A DNA stretch of 58,617 nucleotides from positions 1 through 58,617 of the forward strand of contig JAFYHU010000060.1 of NCBI GenBank assembly GCA_017538965.1, in the 5' to 3' direction. This DNA comes from Oscillospiraceae bacterium (GTDB taxonomy: Bacteria; Bacillota; Clostridia; Oscillospirales; Oscillospiraceae). Of this stretch, positions 1 to 7,136 are shown one piece after another. Each line of letters opens with the position of its first letter. Positions within the stretch are counted from its first letter, which is position 1. A program made the position numbers and the translations under genes. The notes under the pieces are model-generated. The model saw nothing but the letters and a program-made list of their open reading frames with translations. It was not told the origin of the DNA and ran no database searches.

Positions 1-1500
1 CTCAATGAACTTGCCCTGGGTCACGCCGACCAGCCAGTTGTCAAAGGTGGCATAGTAGGAAACAGCGTCGCTGTTCATGATCAGACGGTCATAGGCAATA
101 ACGGGGATGCTCTTTTCCTTGGCCTGGGCCAGGACAGTGCCGAGCGAGTCGCCGTCGATGGAGGCAATGACCAGGACTTTGCAGCCGTTGGCGATCATGT
201 TCTCAATCTGGGAAACCTGGGTGGCGATGTCGTTGGCGCCGAACTGCAGGTCAACTTCATAGCCGGCGGCCTCGAGCAGATTCTTCATGTTCTCGCCGTC
301 CTGATTCCAGCGCTGCAGATCCTTGGTGGGCATCGCAACACCGACAAGGCTTCCTTCGCCGCCGGCAGGAGCCGCAGCAGCGTCCTCAACACCGAGCTGC
401 TCAAGCGTGTAGTAGCCGGAGTCGATCAGCAGTTCCTTGTAGTTGTCAACCGTGCAGGCAACGGGCTCGCACAGGAAGCTGGGGATGATGCCGGTGCCGT
501 TGTCATAGGTCTCGGTGTCGTTCACAGGGGGCTCTTTGCCCTGCATGAGAGCATCGACCATCTCGACAACCTTGGCAGCGAGAGTACGGGTGTCTTTGAA
601 GACGGACATGGACTGCTTGCCGTTGATGAGGTTGCCCATGATGGCAATGTCGCAGTCCTGACCGGTGATCACAGGCCATGCGCCGGAGTAGGAGGACTCG
701 AGAGCGTTCTCAACACCGCAGGCGGTGGAGTCGTTGGAAGCGAGAACCGCATCCAGCTGGGTGCCGTCGGCATAGTAGGAGCTCAGAATGTTCTCAAAGC
801 GGGCCTGGGCAGCATCGGTCGCCCAGTTGGCAGTGGCAACGACAGCCTTCTCGGTCTGGCCGGAGGGGCAGACCAGCTTGCCGCTGTCGAGGTAGGGCTG
901 CAGGATGCTCATGGCGCCGTCAAAGAAGAAGTTGATGTTGTTGTCGCCGGGGTCGCCGGTGATGAACTCAATGTTGAAGGGGCCATCCGCATTGGCGAGG
1001 TCCAGAGCGTTCTCAATGAACTTGCCCTGAGTCACGCCGACCAGCCAGTTGTCAAAGGTGGCATAGTAGGAAACAGCGTCGCTGTTCATGATCAGACGGT
1101 CATAGGCAATGACGGGGATGTTGGCTTCCTTGGCCTGGGCCAGGACAGTGCCGAGCGAGTCGCCGTCGATGGAGGCAATGACCAGGACTTTGCAGCCGTT
1201 GGCGATCATGTTCTCAATCTGGGAAACCTGGGTGGCGATGTCATTGGCACCATACTGCAGGTCGACTTCGTAGCCGGCTTTCTCCAGCAGGGCTTTCATG
1301 TTTTCGCCGTCCTGATTCCAGCGCTGCAGATCCTTGGTGGGCATCGCAACACCGACCAGATTTCCGCCAGCTGCTGCAGGCTCAGCTTCTGCAGGAGCCG
1401 CGGATTCTGCCGGGGCTGCCGCAGGGGCTGCGGACTCTCCGCAGGCCGCCAGAGCGAAGACCATGCAGAGCGCGAGAAGAAGTGCAAGATACTTTTTCAT
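1..1500 (-). CDS. Tandem ChvE-type sugar ABC transporter solute-binding lipoprotein, incomplete at the window edge
   Basis: Extracellular monosaccharide-binding lipoprotein delivering sugar to an ABC importer whose other subunits would lie beyond position 1. It starts at ATG 1500 behind AGGAGG (1506-1511). A signal peptide ends in the lipobox LAAC, followed by an Ala/Pro/Glu linker. From about residue 48 the protein matches ChvE (motifs VAMPTKD, QIENM, VLVIASIDG, IAYDRLI, SYYATFDN), and this first domain ends near GYYTLEQLG. Instead of a stop, a linker (GVEDAAAAPAGGEG) leads into a second ChvE domain from about residue 384, which is cut by the window edge. The frame is open throughout. The repeat period is 1011 bp, about 93 percent identical by my count over 350 bases. 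It is transcribed away from the ROK gene, implying sugar-responsive control. The size of the finished protein is unknown. Confidence 0.9.
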   Translation of the reverse strand, partial: MKKYLALLLALCMVFALAACGESAAPAAAPAESAAPAEAEPAAAGGNLVGVAMPTKDLQRWNQDGENMKALLEKAGYEVDLQYGANDIATQVSQIENMIANGCKVLVIASIDGDSLGTVLAQAKEANIPVIAYDRLIMNSDAVSYYATFDNWLVGVTQGKFIENALDLANADGPFNIEFITGDPGDNNINFFFDGAMSILQPYLDSGKLVCPSGQTEKAVVATANWATDAAQARFENILSSYYADGTQLDAVLASNDSTACGVENALESSYSGAWPVITGQDCDIAIMGNLINGKQSMSVFKDTRTLAAKVVEMVDALMQGKEPPVNDTETYDNGTGIIPSFLCEPVACTVDNYKELLIDSGYYTLEQLGVEDAAAAPAGGEGSLVGVAMPTKDLQRWNQDGENMKNLLEAAGYEVDLQFGANDIATQVSQIENMIANGCKVLVIASIDGDSLGTVLAQAKEKSIPVIAYDRLIMNSDAVSYYATFDNWLVGVTQGKFIE

Positions 1501-1558
1501 AGGGTCCTCCTTGAATAAGATTACGGGATTTCGGCAGTACCGAACCCGCATAAATGGG

Positions 1559-1583
1559 AAGCTGCAAAAGCGATTTACAGCTT
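1559..1583. promoter_or_regulatory. Inverted repeat just downstream of the chvE-like transcription start, possible operator
   Basis: AAGCTG and CAGCTT are separated by 13 bases, immediately downstream of the start point expected from the 1594-1622 promoter. A second small inverted repeat, TTCGG-N5-CCGAA, lies near 1530-1544 in the leader. Either could be a repressor site or a leader hairpin. Function is inferred from position only. Confidence 0.35.
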
Positions 1584-1593
1584 CAGTACAATA

Positions 1594-1622
1594 ATTATAC
1601 AAATATCAATCCTTACTGTCAA
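1594..1622 (-). promoter_or_regulatory. Consensus sigma-A promoter for the ChvE-type gene
   Basis: TTGACA (1622-1617), a 17-base spacer and TATAAT (1599-1594) match consensus exactly, giving a start near 1587 and a leader of about 87 bases. A perfect promoter fits a very highly expressed binding protein that is kept off by a repressor. The AT-rich stretch 1623-1756 upstream holds nothing else I recognise. Confidence 0.85.
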
Positions 1623-1756
1623 ACCTTTTTTATATCAAATCAAGTATTCGTTATTTTACACCATAAACGCCCTTGTTTTTTGTGCAAAGCGCCATGTCGC
1701 ATCGTGTGTTTTTTAAAATCTTTTTATAAAAGCCGGCTGGTTTTTCGGAAAATCAG

Positions 1757-1785
1757 TTGACTCTTCCCCAAGAAATGGGTACAAT
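1757..1785 (+). promoter_or_regulatory. Promoter of the ROK regulator gene
   Basis: TTGACT (1757-1762), 17 bases, TACAAT (1780-1785); expected start near 1792. This places transcription downstream of the first in-frame TTG at 1757 and so decides that translation begins at ATG 1817. Confidence 0.75.
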
Positions 1786-1816
1786 AGCAACAGTATCTGT
1801 AAACGAGGTTTCTATC

Positions 1817-2947
1817 ATGCCGGACAACAGCCCTTATGAGAGCACGTCCCTTTCGGTACGGAGCCGGATCTACCGAATTCTGTATGATGATACAGAGGGG
1901 TTCTGTTCCAAGCAGGCCCTCGCCAGGCTGTGCGGCGTCAGCATGCCCACCCTTTACCAGAACCTGAACCCCCTGATGGAAGAGGGTCTGGTTCGTTACT
2001 CCGGCGAGGGGGTTTCGACCGGCGGCCGCAAGGCGCAGGGCCTTGAGATCGTACCGGACGCCCGGATTTCGGTCGGCATTTCCGTCACCGAACACCATCT
2101 GCGACTGATCGCGGCCGACCTGCGGCTGAAAGAGCTGGCTTTCCGGGCGGTCCCCTATGATTTTGTTTCTTCCCTGACGCAGGAAGAAAGCGCGTCCGCT
2201 GTCCTCGAAACGTTTCTGGACGACTTTTCACTGGACCGGAATCGCCTGCTGGGTGTCGGCATTACCATTCCGGGGCTCCTCTCGGAAGACCGCAGCCGGA
2301 TCCTGTTCGCCCCCACCCTCGGCCTGCGCGGTGTTGAGCTCGGGAAACTGACACAGCACATCCCCTATCCCGTCCACGTGGACAACGACGGCTCGGCAAG
2401 CGGCCACGCCGAGTGTTTCGTCCGGGGCGGCAGACAGAACATGGCCTATCTCTCTCTCGAAAACGGCATCGGCGGCGCGGTTCTGATGAAGGGCCGGCTC
2501 TATGAGGGCAGCCGGGCCCACAGCGGGGAATTCGGTCATCTCTGCATTGAGCCGGGCGGCCTGCGCTGCACCTGCGGGAAATACGGCTGTCTCGAGCCCT
2601 ACTGTTCCCCCCGCCGCATTGCCGAGACCTTCGGGGTCTCGCTGGAGACCTTCTTTGCCGGTGTCGAGGCACACAGGCCGGAGTATGAACAGCTGTTATA
2701 CGACATGCTGCGGCATCTGGCCATCGGGATCAGTGCGATTCATATGGTACTCGACTGCGACGTGGTGCTGGGCGGCTATTTCTCCGAATATCTGCAGCCC
2801 TATCTTCCCGTTCTGAAGCAATATGTTCTGGCAGGCAATGCCTTTGAAGAGAATGCCGATTTCGTCCAGTTGAGCCGTCTGCGGCACAACATCACGCCGC
2901 TCGGCGCGGCACTGTGCTTCATCCGCGAATTCGTAAACCGGGTATGA
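1817..2947 (+). CDS. ROK-family transcriptional regulator (XylR/NagC type)
   Basis: Predicted 376-residue sugar-responsive DNA-binding repressor. An N-terminal winged helix-turn-helix (SKQALARLCGVSMPTLYQNL) is followed by a ROK sugar-kinase-like domain. It has the family signature LENGIGGAV...GSRAHSGEFGHL and the Cys-rich zinc-binding segment CTCGKYGCLE. The start at ATG 1817 follows GAGG at about 1804-1808 and lies just downstream of the promoter at 1757-1785. It sits between the divergent ChvE-type gene and the xylulokinase operon, so it probably regulates both and senses a pentose or its derivative. The ligand is inferred from neighbours only. Confidence 0.9.
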   Translation: MPDNSPYESTSLSVRSRIYRILYDDTEGFCSKQALARLCGVSMPTLYQNLNPLMEEGLVRYSGEGVSTGGRKAQGLEIVPDARISVGISVTEHHLRLIAADLRLKELAFRAVPYDFVSSLTQEESASAVLETFLDDFSLDRNRLLGVGITIPGLLSEDRSRILFAPTLGLRGVELGKLTQHIPYPVHVDNDGSASGHAECFVRGGRQNMAYLSLENGIGGAVLMKGRLYEGSRAHSGEFGHLCIEPGGLRCTCGKYGCLEPYCSPRRIAETFGVSLETFFAGVEAHRPEYEQLLYDMLRHLAIGISAIHMVLDCDVVLGGYFSEYLQPYLPVLKQYVLAGNAFEENADFVQLSRLRHNITPLGAALCFIREFVNRV

Positions 2948-2963
2948 CAGCAGAAATCCGGCG

Positions 2964-3023
2964 TTGCAATAAGACGGAAGAATCAGTATAATCATTGCAA
3001 AGTCAAAAACAGAAAACTATAAT
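2964..3023 (+). promoter_or_regulatory. Two tandem promoters for the xylulokinase operon
   Basis: Two copies of the same arrangement, TTGCAA-N17-TATAAT, lie at 2964-2992 and 2995-3023, exactly 31 bases apart. Both point into xylB. The downstream copy would start transcription near 3030, leaving almost no leader, so the upstream copy (start near 2999) may be the main one. No clear inverted-repeat operator was seen between them. Confidence 0.65.
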
Positions 3024-3039
3024 ATAAAGGAAAGGGTGT

Positions 3040-4521
3040 GTGAATTTGTACACGATAGGAATCGACCTCGGCACTTCCGCCGTGAAGCTGCTTCTGGTCG
3101 GTGCAGACGGAAAAATCTGCAGCAGCGTCACCAAAGAGTACCCTCTGTCCTTCCCGAGGCCGGGCTGGTCCGAACAGGCGCCGGAGCACTGGTGGAAGGC
3201 TGTAATCGAAGGCATGAGGGAGCTGCTGGAAGGCTTTGATGCGTCACAGGTGAAGGGCATCGGCTGCGGCGGCCAGATGCACGGTCTGGTTGCGCTGGAT
3301 GAGAACGACGCGGTGATCCGCCCTGCCATTCTCTGGAACGATGGCCGGACCGCCGAGGAGACCGACTGGCTCAACACGGTCATCGGGAAAGAAAAGCTCT
3401 CGGCGATGACCGCGAACATCGCCTTTGCCGGATTTACGGCACCGAAAATTCTCTGGATGAAGAAACATGAGCCGGAGAAGTTTGCCCGCATCCGCAGAAT
3501 CATGCTCCCCAAGGACTACATCAACTACTGCCTGACAGGCGTGCATGCCTGCGACTATTCGGATGCCAGCGGTATGCTGCTTCTGGACGTGCAGAATAAA
3601 TGCTGGTCCGATGAAATGCTGGAGATCTGCAGCGTGACGAAAGAACAAATGCCGCAGCTGTTTGAAAGCTATGAAGTGATCGGCACTGTTCTGCCCGGGG
3701 TTTCCGCGCTTCTGGGCATCTCTGCCGAAACCAAAGTTGTCGCCGGCGCCGGTGACAACGCCGCCGCCGCGGTGGGGACCGGTGTGGTCGGCGAGGGCGG
3801 ATGCAACATTTCCCTCGGCACCTCCGGCACGATCTTCATCTCCTCGAAGAACTTCGGCGTAGATCCGAACAACGCGCTGCATGCCTTCGCGCACGCGGAC
3901 GGAAACTTCCACCTGATGGGCTGTATGCTCTCGGCGGCCAGCTGTAACAAATGGTTCTGCGATGAGATTCTGAAAACGACCGACTATGCCGGCGAGCAGA
4001 AGGTCATCGGTGAAGATAAGCTCGGTACCAACCGCGTCTTCTTCCTGCCCTATCTGATGGGCGAGCGCAGTCCCATCAACGACACCGATGCCCGCGCCTG
4101 CTTCATCGGCATGTCGATGGATACGACCCGCGCCGACTTTGTCCAGGCTGTGCTTGAAGGGGTCGCCTTTGCCGTCCGTGACAGTTTTGAAGTGGCAAAG
4201 AGTCTCGGCATTTCCATTGACAGCTCCAAGCTCTGCGGCGGCGGCGCCCGTTCTCCGCTTTGGCGGAAAATCATTGCGAACGTTCTGAATATCCGTCTCG
4301 ATATCCCCCAGACAGAAGAAGGACCCGGTTACGGCGGCGCCATGCTGGCGATGGTCGGCTGCGGATGGTATGACAGTGTACAGGCCTGCACGGATGCCCT
4401 GGTTTCGGTTACTGATACCGTAGAGCCTGACCCCGCAGTCGCCGCGCGTTATGAGGTCCAGTATCGGAAATTCCGCCAGATCTATCCGATTGTGAAGGAA
4501 TTGTTCCCCAAACTGCAATAA
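3040..4521 (+). CDS. xylB: Xylulokinase, FGGY family
   Basis: Phosphorylates a ketopentose, D-xylulose in characterised relatives, to the 5-phosphate for the pentose phosphate pathway. The 493-residue length is normal. The N-terminal ATPase motif GIDLGTSAVK, the substrate-site segment GCGGQMHGLV and the C-terminal FGGY-type CGGGARSPLWRKI are present. Translation starts at GTG 3040 after AAGGAAAGG (3027-3035); TTG 3046 is a weaker alternative. The DUF4867 gene follows after 20 bases. Family membership is secure. The exact sugar is less so, because the neighbouring isomerase belongs to the fucose/arabinose family rather than the XylA family. Confidence 0.88.
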   Translation: MNLYTIGIDLGTSAVKLLLVGADGKICSSVTKEYPLSFPRPGWSEQAPEHWWKAVIEGMRELLEGFDASQVKGIGCGGQMHGLVALDENDAVIRPAILWNDGRTAEETDWLNTVIGKEKLSAMTANIAFAGFTAPKILWMKKHEPEKFARIRRIMLPKDYINYCLTGVHACDYSDASGMLLLDVQNKCWSDEMLEICSVTKEQMPQLFESYEVIGTVLPGVSALLGISAETKVVAGAGDNAAAAVGTGVVGEGGCNISLGTSGTIFISSKNFGVDPNNALHAFAHADGNFHLMGCMLSAASCNKWFCDEILKTTDYAGEQKVIGEDKLGTNRVFFLPYLMGERSPINDTDARACFIGMSMDTTRADFVQAVLEGVAFAVRDSFEVAKSLGISIDSSKLCGGGARSPLWRKIIANVLNIRLDIPQTEEGPGYGGAMLAMVGCGWYDSVQACTDALVSVTDTVEPDPAVAARYEVQYRKFRQIYPIVKELFPKLQ

Positions 4522-4541
4522 TCATAAGGAGGAAAACCGTT

Positions 4542-5177
4542 TTGAACATTCTTTCGGTATTTGACGAAAGCTTCCGGCCCTATGGCAAGGTGCTGGAAGG
4601 CTACGAAACCACCGAGCTGATTGAAGCCATGAAAGCCATCCCGCTGCCGGAGAGCGGCACGGCCTACCAGCCGGGCATCGAGAGTCTGGAAGCCTGCGCC
4701 GTATTCGGCGAGCTGCAGGACCGTGCCTACGGCGGGCAGCCTATACAGCTGGGAATGTGCTGGGGCTTCAACACCCGGCTCAACTGCCTTGAGTATCACC
4801 GTGACAGCGAGGTGAACATCGGCGAGGACGATTTTATTTTGCTGCTGGCAAAAGAAGACGAGATCATTGACGGAGTGCTGGATACTTCGAAGGTAAAGGC
4901 ATTTAAGGCTCCCGGCGGCATGCCGGTGGAAGTCTATGCTACCACGCTGCACTATGCACCCTGCCAGGCAAGTCTGGAGAAGGGCTTTCGCGTGGCGGTG
5001 GTTCTGCCGAAAGGCACCAACACCGAAATGCCGGTCTTTGAAGCAAAGTGCGCGGAAGACCGCTGGATGACAGCCCGCAACAAGTGGCTCCTGGCCCATC
5101 CGGAATCCAATGAAGCAAAAAATGGCGCTCATATCGGATTGAGCGGCGTGAATATCAATATTAAGGAGGATCTGTAA
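4542..5177 (+). CDS. DUF4867 family protein
   Basis: A 211-residue soluble protein I recognise as the DUF4867 family, which commonly sits beside sugar isomerase and kinase genes; its activity is not established. TTG 4542 follows AAGGAGG (4526-4532). Conserved-looking stretches include GMCWGFNTRLNCLEYHRDSE, with a Glu-Tyr-His group, and LHYAPCQASLEKGFRVAVVLPKG, giving a cupin or ureidoglycolate-lyase-like impression. It lies 20 bases after xylB and 2 bases before the isomerase, so it is co-translated with them. A role as a sugar-phosphate or anomer-handling enzyme is only a guess. Confidence 0.75.
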   Translation: MNILSVFDESFRPYGKVLEGYETTELIEAMKAIPLPESGTAYQPGIESLEACAVFGELQDRAYGGQPIQLGMCWGFNTRLNCLEYHRDSEVNIGEDDFILLLAKEDEIIDGVLDTSKVKAFKAPGGMPVEVYATTLHYAPCQASLEKGFRVAVVLPKGTNTEMPVFEAKCAEDRWMTARNKWLLAHPESNEAKNGAHIGLSGVNINIKEDL

Positions 5178-5179
5178 TC

Positions 5180-6658
5180 ATGATGTCCAACATTCCCGAA
5201 GTGAAACTCGGCATCGTTGCCGTCTCGCGTGACTGTTTCCCGATCGGCCTGTCCATCGCCAGAAGAGAGGCGATTGTCAAGGTCTGCAAGGGCGGTCTGT
5301 ACGAGTGCCCCGTGACCGTGGAGAACGAGCTTGACATGCTCAAGGCGGTGGAAGATGTCAAGGCGGCCGGCTGCAACGCGCTGGTGGTCTTCCTCGGCAA
5401 CTTCGGCCCCGAAACCCCCGAGACCCTGATCGCGAAGAATTTTGACGGCCCCTGCATGTTTGTGGCGGCAGCGGAAGGCGACGGCGACCTCATCAACGGC
5501 CGCGGCGACGCCTACTGCGGCATGCTCAACTGCTCCTACAACCTCGGTATGCGTCATCTGAAGGGCTACATTCCCGAATACCCCGTCGGAACGGCGAAGG
5601 ACCTGGGCCAGATGATCAAGGAGTTCATTCCCATTGCCCGTGCCGTCATCGGCGTTCAAAATCTGAAGATCATCACCTTCGGACCGCGCCCGCAGGACTT
5701 CTTTGCCTGCAACGCTCCGATCAAGGGTCTGTACGAGATGGGCATCGAGATCGAAGAGAACTCGGAGCTGGATCTTCTGGTGAGCTACAGAGCCCATGCG
5801 AACGATGCGCGCATTCCTGCGGTCTGCGAAGACATGGCAAAAGAGATGGGCGAGGGCAAGTACTTCCCCGATCTGCTGGCCCGCATGGCACAGTTTGAGC
5901 TGACTCTGCTTGACTGGGCAGAGGCACACAAGGGCGCCCGCAAGTACGTTGCTTTCGCCGACAAGTGCTGGCCCGCCTTCCCCGAGCAGTTCGGCTTTGA
6001 GCCCTGCTTTGTCAACTCCCGTCTTGCCGCCCGCGGCATTCCGGTCAGCTGTGAGGTCGACATCTACGGCGCGCTCAGCGAATACATCGGCGCCTGCGTG
6101 ACCATGGATGCGGTCACGATTCTGGACATCAACAACTCCGTCCCGGCCCAGATGTGGGAAGACCAGATCAAGGGCAAGTATGACTACAGCCTGACCGACA
6201 CCTTCATGGGCTTCCACTGCGGCAATACGCCCAGCTGCAAGATGTGTGCCGACCGCGCCGTGAAGTATCAGCTGATCCAGCACCGTCTGCTCGAGCCGGC
6301 CGGCTCCGAGCCCGACTTTACCCGCGGCACGCTCGAAGGCGACATTGCTCCGGGTGCCATCACCTTCTTCCGTCTACAGTGCGACAGCGAAGGAAAGCTG
6401 CGCAGCTACATCGCCGAAGGCGAAGTTCTGCCGGTTGCGACCACCAGCTTCGGCGGCATCGGCGTGTTTGCGATCCCCGAGATGGGCCGCTTCTATCACC
6501 ATGTCCTGATTGAAAAGCGCTTCCCGCACCACGGCGCCGTGGCGTTCTCACACTGCGGCAAGGCGCTGTTCGAAGTCTTCAAGTTCCTGGGCGTCGGCGA
6601 CATCGGCTATAATCAGCCCAAAGCCCTGCCCTATCCGACGGAGAATCCCTTTGCCTGA
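5180..6658 (+). CDS. L-fucose/L-arabinose isomerase family protein
   Basis: Predicted 492-residue cytoplasmic aldose-ketose isomerase of the FucI/AraA fold. The N-terminal part (VVFLGNFGPETPETL, CMFVAAAEGD) is Rossmann-like. The central part carries candidate metal ligands in CEVDI and LDINNS plus a His in TDTFMGFHCGN. Paired starts ATG 5180 and 5183 follow AAGGAGG (5163-5169), and 5180 has the better spacing. It lies in an operon with xylulokinase, so it probably supplies the ketopentose for that kinase. D-xylose, L-arabinose, D-arabinose or L-fucose are all possible substrates. Its stop overlaps the next start. Confidence 0.82.
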   Translation: MMSNIPEVKLGIVAVSRDCFPIGLSIARREAIVKVCKGGLYECPVTVENELDMLKAVEDVKAAGCNALVVFLGNFGPETPETLIAKNFDGPCMFVAAAEGDGDLINGRGDAYCGMLNCSYNLGMRHLKGYIPEYPVGTAKDLGQMIKEFIPIARAVIGVQNLKIITFGPRPQDFFACNAPIKGLYEMGIEIEENSELDLLVSYRAHANDARIPAVCEDMAKEMGEGKYFPDLLARMAQFELTLLDWAEAHKGARKYVAFADKCWPAFPEQFGFEPCFVNSRLAARGIPVSCEVDIYGALSEYIGACVTMDAVTILDINNSVPAQMWEDQIKGKYDYSLTDTFMGFHCGNTPSCKMCADRAVKYQLIQHRLLEPAGSEPDFTRGTLEGDIAPGAITFFRLQCDSEGKLRSYIAEGEVLPVATTSFGGIGVFAIPEMGRFYHHVLIEKRFPHHGAVAFSHCGKALFEVFKFLGVGDIGYNQPKALPYPTENPFA

Positions 6659-7088
6659 TTCCGAAGATATTCTCTCCGCGCTTCAGCGGGAAACGGAAAG
6701 CTATCTGGAAACCGTCGAGGAACTCGAACGCAAGAGAAAGCCGGGGGAAGGCATCTTCGGCATGCGGGGAGGACCCGCGGACAACCCCTGCCACGAACGC
6801 TATTCCGAGACGGTACGGCAGCTGCTGGACGACTTTGCCGGGCAGAACCCCTCATCCGAAAGTGTTCGCCGGGTGCTGGAGGAACTCTATGCCGCACCGG
6901 TCCTGCACCGGAAGCCTCTCTGCGCTTACTGGATGCTGATTGCGGTTCAGCGCCACAGCCTCGGCTTGATTGACCTTCTGTCGACGCAGGATGCCAAAGC
7001 GCTTTTTGACAGGTACAGCAAAGATACCCCGCGCCGTGATCGGCTTCCCGTTCAGAACGAGATTCTGAAAAAACTGATCCAGAGATAA
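6651..7088 (+). CDS. Hypothetical protein at the end of the pentose operon
   Basis: A 145-residue mostly helical soluble protein that I do not recognise. It starts at TTG 6651, overlapping the isomerase stop (6656-6658), with GGAG at 6640-6643. This is translational coupling, so it belongs to the sugar operon. Visible features are a Gly/Pro/Cys-His patch, GMRGGPADNPCHERY (about residues 37-51), followed by helices and a basic C-terminus. There is no signal peptide or membrane segment. The CHE patch could bind metal. Function unknown. Confidence 0.7.
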   Translation: MPDSEDILSALQRETESYLETVEELERKRKPGEGIFGMRGGPADNPCHERYSETVRQLLDDFAGQNPSSESVRRVLEELYAAPVLHRKPLCAYWMLIAVQRHSLGLIDLLSTQDAKALFDRYSKDTPRRDRLPVQNEILKKLIQR

Positions 7089-7091
7089 AAA

Positions 7092-7119
7092 ATGTCTCCG
7101 CCGGTTTCGGCGGAGGCAT
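7092..7119. terminator. Bidirectional intrinsic terminator
   Basis: A 12-bp stem (7092-7103 with 7108-7119, loop GTTT) lies between convergent genes. The minus strand follows it with six T residues, ending the RyR-protein transcript. The plus strand has a weaker TTTGTATTT tail for the pentose operon. Confidence 0.85.
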
Positions 7120-7136
7120 TTGTATTTCGACACAAC

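Noticed and set aside
322-420. Frameshift or stop between the two ChvE domains
   Set aside because: Reading every codon from 1500 to 1 on the minus strand shows no TAA, TAG or TGA and a continuous linker.
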